Origin: a virus
Direction: 5' to 3' (one strand)
IMG/VR virus record: IMGVR_UViG_3300035670_000153
Coordinates: 1-64,000 of that record
DNA length: 64,000 bases
The notes under the pieces are model-generated. The model saw only the letters and a program-made list of their open reading frames with translations, was not told the origin of the DNA and ran no database searches. Shown here one piece after another: positions 53,293 to 60,781 of the stretch (positions are counted from its first letter, which is position 1; each line of letters begins with the position of its first letter). The position numbers and the translations under genes were made by a program.

Positions 53293-54261
53293 TCAATGAG
53301 CGTATTTATCAGCTTCATGCACCATCATTAATTCATTATAAAAATCTTCACCAACTAAATTAATTAATTTTTGTTTTGATTTTTCTGTATTTGTATTATG
53401 TAGTCTCATATGAAATTTTATTAATTGACTAATATGTAAAATTTGAAGTATATTATTTTGGTAATTCTCATAGTCATATTCAGGAATTAGTTTTGATATC
53501 ATTTCTAAGAATATTAATATCCCATCATAAGCTGATACATTTTCATGGTTATAAAAATGTGCTATATCAGTTGTTTCTCCTTTATGATTTATAAATGTTT
53601 TAGTAAATTCTTTTCCAATATCATGTAGGAATGTTGCAAATACAACATCATAATTAACTCCATGTTTTTGAATAATATAATCTTTAGCTTTACGACAGTG
53701 TTGCCCTACTGTTAATGTATGATAAGGAGAATCTTGATTTATAATATCTAGTCTTTCAAATATTTTATCAATACTATATTTTTTTAAATCATTTATTTCA
53801 TATTTAATATCAATTTTATCCCAACCTTCAAAATAATAAGGCACATCAAAATTTAAATACATTCTTTTAATAACATCTACAGGAACATTTCTATCTCTAT
53901 TTTTATTTTGTTCTAAACATTTGTCATATGGAGTAAGAATTAAAACAGCAATTTTTTCACAGTCAATATTATTAATCTGTCTTAGGAATTCCATTCTCCT
54001 TTTACTTGATATGTTTGTAGCATCATATACTACATTATTTCCATTTAATAAGTTTGATTTAATTCTATCATGAACAATTTGAAATACATACCATTGATTA
54101 CTTTGGTCATTTATATCTCCTAATACTTCTTCTCTAATTGAGTCTGATGAAACTATGATAGCATTATGTGTCTTTGCTATCTCTTGTGAATGATAAGATT
54201 TTCCACTAGCAGGTAATCCTATCATAAAAAATAATTTTGGTCTTAAATTTAATTTACTCAT
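53293..54261 (-). CDS. Polynucleotide kinase-like P-loop protein fused to an HD phosphohydrolase
   Basis: 322 aa from ATG 54261; an upstream Met codon lies before the promoter -10. N-terminal kinase: FFMIGLPASGKSYHS (Walker A), SSDSIREE, VVYDATNIS, as in T4 Pnkp-type 5'-OH polynucleotide kinases. C-terminal HD domain: HTLTVGQHC, FLHDIGKE, and HFYNHENVS. Such fusions are found in RNA repair operons, healing 5' ends before ligation. Next to Rnl5-type ligase and RlaP, so a role in RNA end repair or tRNA processing is likely. Confidence 0.85.
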   Translation of the reverse strand: MSKLNLRPKLFFMIGLPASGKSYHSQEIAKTHNAIIVSSDSIREEVLGDINDQSNQWYVFQIVHDRIKSNLLNGNNVVYDATNISSKRRMEFLRQINNIDCEKIAVLILTPYDKCLEQNKNRDRNVPVDVIKRMYLNFDVPYYFEGWDKIDIKYEINDLKKYSIDKIFERLDIINQDSPYHTLTVGQHCRKAKDYIIQKHGVNYDVVFATFLHDIGKEFTKTFINHKGETTDIAHFYNHENVSAYDGILIFLEMISKLIPEYDYENYQNNILQILHISQLIKFHMRLHNTNTEKSKQKLINLVGEDFYNELMMVHEADKYAH

Positions 54262-54302
54262 AACATCATCTTCTTTCTTTTTTATTTTTATGTCGTAAAT
54301 AT

Positions 54303-54362
54303 ATAATATCATATATTATTTACAATGTCAAGAGTTCTGTGAAAATTGATTACAGAACTCTT
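54303..54362 (-). promoter_or_regulatory. Promoter TTGACA-17-TATTAT overlapping an 11-bp inverted repeat
   Basis: -35 at 54331-54326, -10 at 54308-54303. Hairpin arms AAGAGTTCTGT (54330-54340) and ACAGAACTCTT (54352-54362); the stem ends in the -35 and has no T-run after it. Confidence 0.82.
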
Positions 54363-54367
54363 TATCA

Positions 54368-54805
54368 TTAATTAACTTTATTAAATTCAACATTAAAATA
54401 TTCTTGTACTTCTTTTTTAGCATCTTTAAAGCATTTAATATAATATTTTAAATCACTAACTTCTTTTTCTTTCAACTTCATATCTCTAATTAGTTGAATT
54501 ACAACTCGAAACATAGAACCATCATCTTTATAACCAAACCATCCATTATGTATCCATTCCTCTGTTCCATCTGTATATTTAACTAATTTTTGCAGTGACC
54601 TACAACCATCGCTTTTAGTTACAAACCTAATAAAATTATTAATTATAGTAATCTGTTCACTATTATCTAATGGTTCACGTTTTTCTTTTCTTATTTTTTT
54701 TGTAGATGTTTCAGAATCAGAATCCTCTTCAAAATCGTTTTCATTTTCTAACTCAACATCTAAATCTAACTCTAATTCATCTGTAATTAAGCTATTTTTT
54801 GACAT
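54368..54805 (-). CDS. Hypothetical protein in the RNA ligase operon (145 aa)
   Basis: ATG 54805 is 9 nt after GGAGG. Very acidic N-terminus (about 10-35), then basic KKIRKEKREP, then a helical domain with IIRDMKLKEKEVSDLKYY. No function recognised; last gene after the RNA ligase. Confidence 0.5.
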   Translation of the reverse strand: MSKNSLITDELELDLDVELENENDFEEDSDSETSTKKIRKEKREPLDNSEQITIINNFIRFVTKSDGCRSLQKLVKYTDGTEEWIHNGWFGYKDDGSMFRVVIQLIRDMKLKEKEVSDLKYYIKCFKDAKKEVQEYFNVEFNKVN

Positions 54806-54845
54806 AATGCACAACCTCCAATTATTTTATTTTAATATTATTATA

Positions 54846-56168
54846 TTATTCATCTTGAACGCTTTGTGCTTCTTCAATATCTAATACATCATCGGATTTA
54901 ATTATACCTTCTAAAACCTTAAATGTAAAGTTTTTATTTTTTAATGCAGTAAATTTTTCTCTGTTTTCAATTCTTACCACAATACCTTCTCTGATATGAG
55001 ATTTACCAATTGGGTCTACTCCATCAGTATATTTATTTACTCTTTGCATTAAATCTTCTTGAGTAGTATATATAAATTTTTCAAATACAGGAACATGTTC
55101 AATTCCCATTTGTTCACATCTCATTTGTGTTAATTCTGTAGGATATTCTACTACAATTCCATCTTCATTTGTCATAGTCATTCTATATACAAATACCTTA
55201 TTTTCTCCAACATTACATCTATATGTAAACCTAGTAGTTTCACCATATTGTTTAATAAATTCTTTATCTTTTGTTTTACTATTATTGCATTCAGGCATAA
55301 TTAATTGATTACTTTCTGTATATCCTACAATTTCTCCATAAACTGTCTCTCCTTTATGTAATTTACCTAGGAAAAAATTATGCCATTGTTCTCTGAATTT
55401 ATTTGTCCCATAAAATCCACCATCAAATGTATTCAATATGACTCTTCTTGAACCTGAAACATAATCCCATTCTTGTGTAGATTTAAATTTTACACCTAAA
55501 ATATAAAGCAAATTTAAAATGAATCTAGGTAATTTACTATTCCATTTAGATTGAGTAATTTTAAATGCTCTACTTTCTCTTAAACTTGTTCCATGCATTT
55601 TTAGAGATATAGTACAAATATCACCTTCTTTAAATTTAGCCATATTATAAGCTAATTGTTCAGTGTCTCTGTGTTCTGAAAAATAAGGAAATTTATTTTT
55701 TAAACTTATTTTCTTAGAATTACTTACTTTCATTCCTGTATTTTTTGAACCATTTATATGATTTGTTTGAGGAATATACTTATTACAAATTTCTACCCCA
55801 TTTAGGATTGAAATTGTGTCACCTTCTTTTAAAGTACCAACATCGGTAAAACTATGTAAACTATTGACATTTAACAATAAGCCATCTGATTTTTCACCTC
55901 TTAATTTTACTGATGAAACATGTCTTTTGTTTGGGTCTAAATATCCACCAATTTCATTCCCTTGTTCATCTTTCTTACGCAACAAATTATTTGCCTCACA
56001 AAAACCCATATTTAATCTTCCATCTGTTGGGAAATATACCATCATATCTCCAATTTTTACATCTAATCCAACTATAGTATCATTTCCAAATACTGTTGCT
56101 ACTTGTAATCTATCTGCATTAGAATGTTTTCTTAACTCTTTTATTCTTACAATATATCCACAATACAT
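54846..56168 (-). CDS. RNA ligase of the Rnl5/DraRnl type
   Basis: 440 aa. N-terminal OB-like domain (about 1-130), then the nucleotidyltransferase core: motif I ISLKMHGTSLR (Lys nucleophile), EWDYVSGSRR, VYGEIVGYT (motif III), REGIVVRIE (motif IV) and FTFKVLE (motif V). This order with an N-terminal OB domain is that of Deinococcus DRB0094-like ligases, which seal nicks with a 3'-OH RNA end. Start overlaps the stop of the RlaP gene, so the two are coupled. Likely role: RNA/tRNA repair or joining. Confidence 0.88.
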   Translation of the reverse strand: MYCGYIVRIKELRKHSNADRLQVATVFGNDTIVGLDVKIGDMMVYFPTDGRLNMGFCEANNLLRKKDEQGNEIGGYLDPNKRHVSSVKLRGEKSDGLLLNVNSLHSFTDVGTLKEGDTISILNGVEICNKYIPQTNHINGSKNTGMKVSNSKKISLKNKFPYFSEHRDTEQLAYNMAKFKEGDICTISLKMHGTSLRESRAFKITQSKWNSKLPRFILNLLYILGVKFKSTQEWDYVSGSRRVILNTFDGGFYGTNKFREQWHNFFLGKLHKGETVYGEIVGYTESNQLIMPECNNSKTKDKEFIKQYGETTRFTYRCNVGENKVFVYRMTMTNEDGIVVEYPTELTQMRCEQMGIEHVPVFEKFIYTTQEDLMQRVNKYTDGVDPIGKSHIREGIVVRIENREKFTALKNKNFTFKVLEGIIKSDDVLDIEEAQSVQDE

Positions 56169-57217
56169 TATACAATACCTGCTTTCTTTAATATATTTTT
56201 ATTTATTTCAATTACTAATTCATTTATTTTATTTTCATCTGGTTTTAATGGTAATTCAGTATGTTTAATAGAAAATTTTAAATCTTTTTCTGCTTTATCA
56301 ATCATATTAAAAATTTCTGAATAATCTTTATTATTATCTTTATTAATTACATAATCTCCATTCCTTAATGCCATCATAAACTCATGTTCATGTGCTCTAT
56401 TTGTAATAACTCCTTTACCTTCTAATATTTCTTTCCCCATTCTCATAAGTCTTATAATATGCATTACATGCTTATTTAAATGGATATCATCTTTCTTATT
56501 GTTTCTATGATTAAGAGAATCATAATCTTTAATAACATTTTTCCATTCAGATAATATAGATAATAAATCTCTTAATGGATAATGTTTAAGATTTAAATTT
56601 AAAAATATTTCTTCATCAAAATCTGTTTTGTTTGATTTATCAAGAAATAAGTTAATATCTTTCCCATCAAAGCAATGATAATTACGTTCTATATGTTCTC
56701 TTTGATGATTTATACTGTCTAATATGTGTTTCTCTTTTTCTTTTTGAGGATATGAGTCACGTGCTAAAGCATTTTGTAATCTTCTTAATTGAGCTGTAGC
56801 ATATCCACAAAAGGAATGTATTGCTCTTTGAGATAAAAATAAATTGATATTATCTCTTAATATTTTACCTTCATTACTTAATACAAAAATATCTTCTTCT
56901 CTAGTTCCAAATATTTCTAGTACATTGGGATTGCAATTCAATAAAAGATTAATAATTTGTTTAAAATAATAAATAGTAGTATCTGTTTTAGTTTCTACAA
57001 ATGGCTTATCTGTATTATTCATAGTCAGTAAATCATAATAACTATTATGTGCAACTCCTCTAATATCAATATCACTATTTTCATTATTTAATCCATAAGC
57101 ATATGAACCACCTAATGTAAGTATCATTAAATTATCTTTAAATTTATCTTTTAAAAAATCATAATCATTACTTGTATAAATTGTTTTTTGTATCTTTTTT
57201 GAATAATTATTTCCCAT
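56168..57217 (-). CDS. RlaP-like nucleotidyltransferase (RNA-repair-associated pol-beta family)
   Basis: 349 aa from ATG 57217, 6 nt after GGGGAG; earlier Met codons lie within the upstream gene. The pol-beta motif is LTLGGSYAYGLNNENSDIDIRG, with the paired Asp. NYHCFDGKDIN, HYPLRDLL and KHVMHIIRLMRMGKEIL follow as in the RlaP family, which is linked to RNA ligases. It probably adds nucleotides to RNA ends; this could include CCA or missing bases. Confidence 0.82.
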   Translation of the reverse strand: MGNNYSKKIQKTIYTSNDYDFLKDKFKDNLMILTLGGSYAYGLNNENSDIDIRGVAHNSYYDLLTMNNTDKPFVETKTDTTIYYFKQIINLLLNCNPNVLEIFGTREEDIFVLSNEGKILRDNINLFLSQRAIHSFCGYATAQLRRLQNALARDSYPQKEKEKHILDSINHQREHIERNYHCFDGKDINLFLDKSNKTDFDEEIFLNLNLKHYPLRDLLSILSEWKNVIKDYDSLNHRNNKKDDIHLNKHVMHIIRLMRMGKEILEGKGVITNRAHEHEFMMALRNGDYVINKDNNKDYSEIFNMIDKAEKDLKFSIKHTELPLKPDENKINELVIEINKNILKKAGIV

Positions 57218-57611
57218 ATTCATCTCCCCATATATTTTTAATATTATGTTTCGATTTTTTATCTGCTTTTTTTTCATGGTCTTTTTTTATTTTTTCTATT
57301 TTATTTTGCAGTTTATTATAATTTTTAATAATGAATCCATCTTTTTCTTCTTCATCTAAAAATATAATTTTTTCTAATTGTAATATTTCACCTTCTAAAA
57401 ATCTTGCGTTGATTATAATTCTATTAATTTCCTCTTTTAAAGTTTCAGTTTGTAATATTGAAACTTTGTCCTGTGTTTCTAACATACAATTATATTGTAT
57501 ATTATATTGTCTGCTAGTATCACGTAGTAAAAGACTCAATTCGTTCATTTCATCCATTAAACTTTCAAGCTTTAAATCATTTTCACTTTTTAAAAAATTC
57601 AATATCTTCAT
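57207..57611 (-). CDS. Coiled-coil protein at the head of the RNA repair operon (134 aa)
   Basis: SD AAAGGAGG. Almost fully helical, heptad-like (LESLMDEMNELSLLLRDTSRQ; NKIEKIKKDHEKKADKK), with a basic end. First gene of the operon with RlaP and RNA ligase. Might be an oligomerising scaffold; no domain recognised. Confidence 0.55.
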   Translation of the reverse strand: MKILNFLKSENDLKLESLMDEMNELSLLLRDTSRQYNIQYNCMLETQDKVSILQTETLKEEINRIIINARFLEGEILQLEKIIFLDEEEKDGFIIKNYNKLQNKIEKIKKDHEKKADKKSKHNIKNIWGDEYGK

Positions 57612-57657
57612 AACAATTCCTCCTTTAAATTTGGTTTATATTTTATATTTCTATTTA

Positions 57658-57686
57658 ATATTAACATATAAGTTTTACTCTGTCAA
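57658..57686 (-). promoter_or_regulatory. Promoter TTGACA-17-TAATAT for the RNA repair operon
   Basis: -35 at 57686-57681, -10 at 57663-57658. Confidence 0.85.
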
Positions 57687-57697
57687 TAGAAAAAATA

Positions 57698-57741
57698 AAA
57701 ATAAGTTAAACTAATTTTTATAATTAATTTAACTTATTTTT
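57698..57741 (-). terminator. Intrinsic terminator after the TROVE gene
   Basis: Stem AAATAAGTTAAA / TTTAACTTATTT with a long A/T loop, then TTATTTTTT on the minus strand. Confidence 0.85.
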
Positions 57742-57769
57742 TATATTAAAAACATATTATAGGCAATAT

Positions 57770-59245
57770 TTAAAAATAGTAATTTTCTATTTTCTTAACT
57801 AATGTATCAGTTCCATTTTCTGCTAAATGAATAAAATCAAAAATCTTTTCTGACCATCCTGCTATTATATTTGTATGATGTCCTTTAAATTGTTGTGTTC
57901 CATATCCCATTAAATCAACAGCATGAATCCAAACATTATTATTTATTTTATTTCTATATTCATTTGCAATTTTTTGACAAGGTACTTTATTATTATTATA
58001 CCATGATGATACTCTATCCATATCCCATCCTGAATTAATTTCATTATCAGATAATACAATAATTCTATCTACCTGTATATTATTATTAATTAAATATCTG
58101 AATGGTAATGTTATATCTGTTCCTCCACCATCAATTCTCATTCTTTCAGCATTTGATATAATTCCATTTGTGCTTGGCATAGTAACGTTTCTAATATTTG
58201 TATCAAAAGTAACTAATATTGTATCTTCACAAACATAATTACCCATAGACATTAATAGTGTTGCTATTTCTGAACATTTAATTGTACTCTTATTACTTAT
58301 TGCACTCGACATAGAGCCTGATACATCACAAGCAATTAAAGTTTTACCTTTAAGTGTTTGTACGTTTTGAGTACTTAATTTTATAGCTTCTTCTAAAATA
58401 TTATAAACCTTAGATGAACCTAGATTTTCTTGTTGCAATGTTTTATATGCTGAAAAATATCTGAAAGGTAACTGCTTATTGTTAAGAACAGCATCTCTAT
58501 TTGATAAAAAATCGTAAACCATATCAATATTATTAGGATTTGCTTTTATGATGTTTCTTAAATTTCTAAGCATTGCCATATATCCAACTTTTTTACTTGC
58601 TATTAATCCTTCCCATACTTCTTTTGTATTACCTTTTGCAGATAATTCTGTTTCCCAAGTATAAGGTGTTTCTAATTTATCTTCTAATAATCTTTTAAAC
58701 ATATCATTTTGAACTTCTGTTTTTGCTTTAGGATGTGTTAAACAAACTAAATCTTTAAGTTTTATATCTTTACTTTGGCTATTATATTTTTGTAATTGAT
58801 ACTCATTAAATGTAAGTAATCTATCAGCTAATCCCTTTTTAACAGAGTTTGGGATTGGTTTACCATAAGTATTAATTATATATGATAGTATTTCTGTCAT
58901 ATCATCTACTCTTTCAATTACATTGTTAATAGTTTTTCTTGTAAAAGGTTTTCCATTAACATGATTAGCTAACTCTCCAACTAAAACGTGAGATATACTA
59001 CGTAAATGCATTTCTTTTCTTGCAAACAATGCTAAATTAGCAATGAATTCTGGTTCTTTATTTAATACATTACGAATATTTTCAACTATTTCATTTGAAT
59101 TATCACCATAAAACTTTGATTCATTAAATAATGATGTAAGAACTTGTGTAACTAATTTTTCTTTATCAGACATTGTAAAAGCTTTAACACCTGATTTGTT
59201 TTCAGTAATTGAATTATCACTTGCATTTTTATTAAACTTTGACAT
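57770..59245 (-). CDS. Ro60/TROVE-domain RNA-binding protein with vWA domain
   Basis: 491 aa. Residues about 20-290 are the helical TROVE ring (LFARKEMHLRSISHVLVGEL, RYFSAYKTL), and about 300-490 a vWA domain with an intact MIDAS (IACDVSGSMSS, DGGGTDITLPF, VLSDNEI). Ro proteins bind misfolded RNAs in the ring and Y RNAs on the surface, and work with nucleases in RNA quality control. Bacterial Ro genes often lie next to RNA repair genes and Y RNA genes, as here. Transcribed from the promoter at 59413-59441 together with tRNA-Ser(GCT). SD GGAGG. Confidence 0.93.
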   Translation of the reverse strand: MSKFNKNASDNSITENKSGVKAFTMSDKEKLVTQVLTSLFNESKFYGDNSNEIVENIRNVLNKEPEFIANLALFARKEMHLRSISHVLVGELANHVNGKPFTRKTINNVIERVDDMTEILSYIINTYGKPIPNSVKKGLADRLLTFNEYQLQKYNSQSKDIKLKDLVCLTHPKAKTEVQNDMFKRLLEDKLETPYTWETELSAKGNTKEVWEGLIASKKVGYMAMLRNLRNIIKANPNNIDMVYDFLSNRDAVLNNKQLPFRYFSAYKTLQQENLGSSKVYNILEEAIKLSTQNVQTLKGKTLIACDVSGSMSSAISNKSTIKCSEIATLLMSMGNYVCEDTILVTFDTNIRNVTMPSTNGIISNAERMRIDGGGTDITLPFRYLINNNIQVDRIIVLSDNEINSGWDMDRVSSWYNNNKVPCQKIANEYRNKINNNVWIHAVDLMGYGTQQFKGHHTNIIAGWSEKIFDFIHLAENGTDTLVKKIENYYF

Positions 59246-59284
59246 AGGGGAAAACCTCCTGTTTATTATTTATTTTTATTTCTA

Positions 59285-59377
59285 TGGCAGGAAGTAAGGG
59301 ATTCGAACCCTTGCATCATAAAAATGACCTAATGCTTTAGCAAAGCATCCTCTTTAGCCATACTTGAGTAACTTCCT
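59285..59377 (-). tRNA. tRNA-Ser(GCT)
   Basis: Acceptor AGGAAGT / ACTTCCT, anticodon stem ATGCT / AGCAT with loop TTGCTAA, long variable arm, T-loop TTCGAAT, CCA encoded. It lies between a promoter and the TROVE gene, so it is probably the 5' part of the Ro transcript. Confidence 0.93.
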
Positions 59378-59412
59378 ATAAATATTGTCTATCTGATTGT
59401 AATCTCAATATA

Positions 59413-59441
59413 ATATTATTATATAACTTTATAGTTGTCAA
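59413..59441 (-). promoter_or_regulatory. Promoter TTGACA-17-TAATAT inside the tRNA array
   Basis: -35 at 59441-59436, -10 at 59418-59413. Lies between the two tRNA-Ser genes and reads into tRNA-Ser(GCT) and the TROVE gene. Confidence 0.82.
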
Positions 59442-59475
59442 TACTTAAATAAAAATAATATTTAATATTAATAAT

Positions 59476-59567
59476 TGGCGGTGAGAGTAGGATTTGAACC
59501 TACGGAGGGCGAAAGCCCCCTCCAGTTTTCAAGACTGGTGCTATAAGCCATACTCTGCCACCCCACC
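59476..59567 (-). tRNA. tRNA-Ser(TGA)
   Basis: Acceptor GGTGGGG / TCTCACC with two G-T pairs, anticodon stem CCAGT / ACTGG with loop CTTGAAA, GC-rich long variable arm, T-loop TTCAAAT, CCA encoded. Confidence 0.93.
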
Positions 59568-59748
59568 GTGATTATGGTCTCTCCCATCGTCACCTTTATA
59601 AAACTATTTCTAGTATTGGACAGTAAAGGTCTTGCCCTATGCAAACGCTAGAATCGCCCCTAGCTCTTAATAATACCTACATCGAGCAAAGGATTCTTCA
59701 ATCATTTTATAATATTGAGTAGTGTAAAGTGATTGGTATTTAGAAAGA
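59568..59748 (-). ncRNA. Candidate structured RNA between tRNA-Tyr and tRNA-Ser(TGA)
   Basis: About 180 nt without a gene, clearly richer in G+C than its surroundings. Hand folding on the minus strand gives AATACC / GGTATT closing a domain with CAATCA / TGATTG, GCTAG-loop-CTAGC, TTGC-ATAGG-GCAA, and ACCTTTA / TAAAGGT holding ACTA-GAAA-TAGT with a GNRA loop. It is flanked by tRNAs and lies upstream of the Ro gene, so a Y-RNA-like partner is one idea; a processing signal is another. No known family recognised. Confidence 0.55.
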
Positions 59749-59832
59749 TGGTGGGTAGAGATAGATTTGAACTATCGTAGCAATTGCAATGGATTTACAG
59801 TCCATCTCCTTTAACCACTCGGACACCTACCC
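59749..59832 (-). tRNA. tRNA-Tyr(GTA)
   Basis: Acceptor GGGTAGG / TCTACCC, anticodon stem ATGGA / TCCAT with loop CTGTAAA, long variable arm, CCA encoded. Confidence 0.93.
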
Positions 59833-59837
59833 ATATT

Positions 59838-59909
59838 TGTGAATAAGAGGACTCGAACCTCTATCTAACAACTTGAATCGTTAACTTTGACCAATTAAGT
59901 TATATTCAC
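59838..59909 (-). tRNA. tRNA of unclear identity with an abnormal anticodon loop
   Basis: Acceptor GTGAATA / TATTCAC, D-stem ACTT / AAGT and T-arm AGAGG / CCTCT are sound, and CCA is not encoded. The anticodon arm does not give 5 bp plus 7 nt: AACGA / TTGTT leaves a 6-nt loop TTCAAG, and TAACG / TGTTA an 8-nt loop. The anticodon could be CAA or TCA (which would read UGA). Either a degenerate gene or a recoding tRNA. Confidence 0.7.
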
Positions 59910-59941
59910 ATAGTTAAAATATCATTTACTTTTATTACTAA

Positions 59942-60015
59942 TGGAGAGTAATATAGGAATTGAACCTATGAATGTGGAGTTGCAGTCCACCACCATACCA
60001 CTTGGTTAATTACTC
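59942..60015 (-). tRNA. tRNA-Cys(GCA)
   Basis: Acceptor GAGTAAT / ATTACTC, anticodon stem GTGGA / TCCAC with loop CTGCAAC, T-loop TTCAATT, CCA encoded. Begins 4 nt after RNA element copy 8. Confidence 0.93.
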
Positions 60016-60019
60016 ATAT

Positions 60020-60153
60020 TTATTAAAAGAAAAACGACATCAGTATTTTTTGTTATCCTGCCATTAGACGAATTCATAAATTATGAATAATAGGACTCGA
60101 ACCTAATATCTACACCTTGGAATGGAGTAACTGATATCTACACTTTTTAATAA
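60020..60153 (-). ncRNA. tRNA-linked RNA element, copy 8 (carries permuted tRNA-Gly)
   Basis: Outer stem TTATTAAAA / TTTTAATAA (9 bp), then GUGUA, 8-bp helix GATATCAG / CTGATGTC, UUACUCC, and GUUUUUC on the 3' side. The outer stem begins at the base right after the CCA of tRNA-Pro. The loop of the 8-bp helix is replaced by a circularly permuted tRNA-Gly gene. Confidence 0.8.
60051..60125 (-). tRNA. Circularly permuted tRNA-Gly(TCC)
   Basis: The 3' half (60125-60082) comes first, then a 3-nt linker, then the 5' half (60078-60051). Joining the outer ends gives a complete tRNA: acceptor TATGAAT / ATTCATA (7/7), D-arm GTCT / GGAT, anticodon stem ACACC / GGTGT (5/5) with loop ATTCCAA, T-loop TTCGAGT. 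The junction falls in the 5' strand of the anticodon stem (ACA joined to CC). CCA not encoded. Confidence 0.85.
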
Positions 60154-60229
60154 TGGTCTACTCATCAGGACTCGAACCTGAAACCTCATCACCCCAAATG
60201 ACGAATTCTACCAATTGAAATATGAGTAG
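60154..60229 (-). tRNA. tRNA-Pro(TGG)
   Basis: Acceptor CTACTCA / TGAGTAG, anticodon stem CGTCA / TGATG with loop TTTGGGG, T-loop TTCGAGT, CCA encoded. Its CCA touches RNA element copy 8. Confidence 0.9.
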
Positions 60230-60239
60230 ATATTTTTTT

Positions 60240-60332
60240 GTTTTAGAGAAAATCAATATTTGTATTTTTATTTTATCACGCTAGAAACGTGACTATTATG
60301 TAAGAAGTAACAAATATTTACACTTCTAAAAC
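60240..60332 (-). ncRNA. tRNA-linked RNA element, copy 7
   Basis: Outer stem GTTTTAGA / TCTAAAAC, GUGUA, helix AATATTTG / CAAATATT, UUACUUC and GAUUUUC. The interior of about 40 nt holds a hairpin TCACG-TTTCTAG-CGTGA that looks like an anticodon arm (TCT) but no further tRNA parts. Confidence 0.75.
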
Positions 60333-60375
60333 AAATTGTTATTAATAATTAATCTCTTTATCATAAATATATTTT

Positions 60376-60469
60376 ATTATTTAGAGAAAATCTATATTTG
60401 TATGTAAACCCTCGTCTGAGAGTATCTTATATCGGAAAGAAGTAACAAATATATACACTTCTAAATAAT
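60376..60469 (-). ncRNA. tRNA-linked RNA element, copy 6
   Basis: Outer stem ATTATTTAGA / TCTAAATAAT, GUGUA, helix TATATTTG / CAAATATA, UUACUUC and GAUUUUC. Interior of about 37 nt with a small hairpin CTC-TCAGAC-GAG; no tRNA. Confidence 0.75.
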
Positions 60470-60489
60470 AAATATACTTACTTCAATAA

Positions 60490-60529
60490 AAATTGTAAGG
60501 TTTAATTTAATAGAATTAAACGGCAATTT
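60490..60529 (-). terminator. Terminator-like hairpin within the tRNA array
   Basis: Minus-strand stems AAATTG / CAATTT and GTTTAATT / AATTAAAC followed by TTTTTATTG, between element copies 5 and 6. Could be a processing hairpin instead. Confidence 0.4.
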
Positions 60530-60544
60530 AATCCTAAATAATTT

Positions 60545-60618
60545 TACTTGAGAAAATCAAATAAAGTATTTATTTTCACCAAAAGAAAGAAGTAACTTTA
60601 TTTTACACTGCAAGTATA
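60545..60618 (-). ncRNA. tRNA-linked RNA element, copy 5
   Basis: Outer stem TACTTG / CAAGTA, GUGUA, helix AAATAAAG / CTTTATTT, UUACUUC and GAUUUUC. Interior of 22 nt with hairpin TTTC-TTTTGGT-GAAA. It starts three bases after the CCA of tRNA-Gln. Confidence 0.75.
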
Positions 60619-60619
60619 A

Positions 60620-60695
60620 TGGCTGGAAGACAAGGATTCGAACCTCGATTATCTGAGTCAAAGTCAGATGTCATAACCAATTAGACCATCTTCCA
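60620..60695 (-). tRNA. tRNA-Gln(TTG)
   Basis: Acceptor TGGAAGA / TCTTCCA, anticodon stem TCTGA / TCAGA with loop CTTTGAC, T-loop TTCGAAT, CCA encoded. Confidence 0.93.
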
Positions 60696-60781
60696 TTATT
60701 GGAATATATTTTGTAAAAGAATTAAATCCATTTACGCATATATTATAAGTATAATTCTTTATAAAAATAATTTTAATTTTA

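Noticed and set aside
60020-60153. Bulge-helix-bulge motif as in archaeal permuted tRNAs
   Set aside because: The leader-trailer pairing is an 8-bp helix with 5- and 7-nt sides, not two 3-nt bulges separated by 4 bp.
60160-60180. CTGATGAG, a hammerhead-like core motif, near tRNA-Pro
   Set aside because: It is simply the end of the T-stem and the acceptor strand of tRNA-Pro; no matching GAAA and third stem were found.
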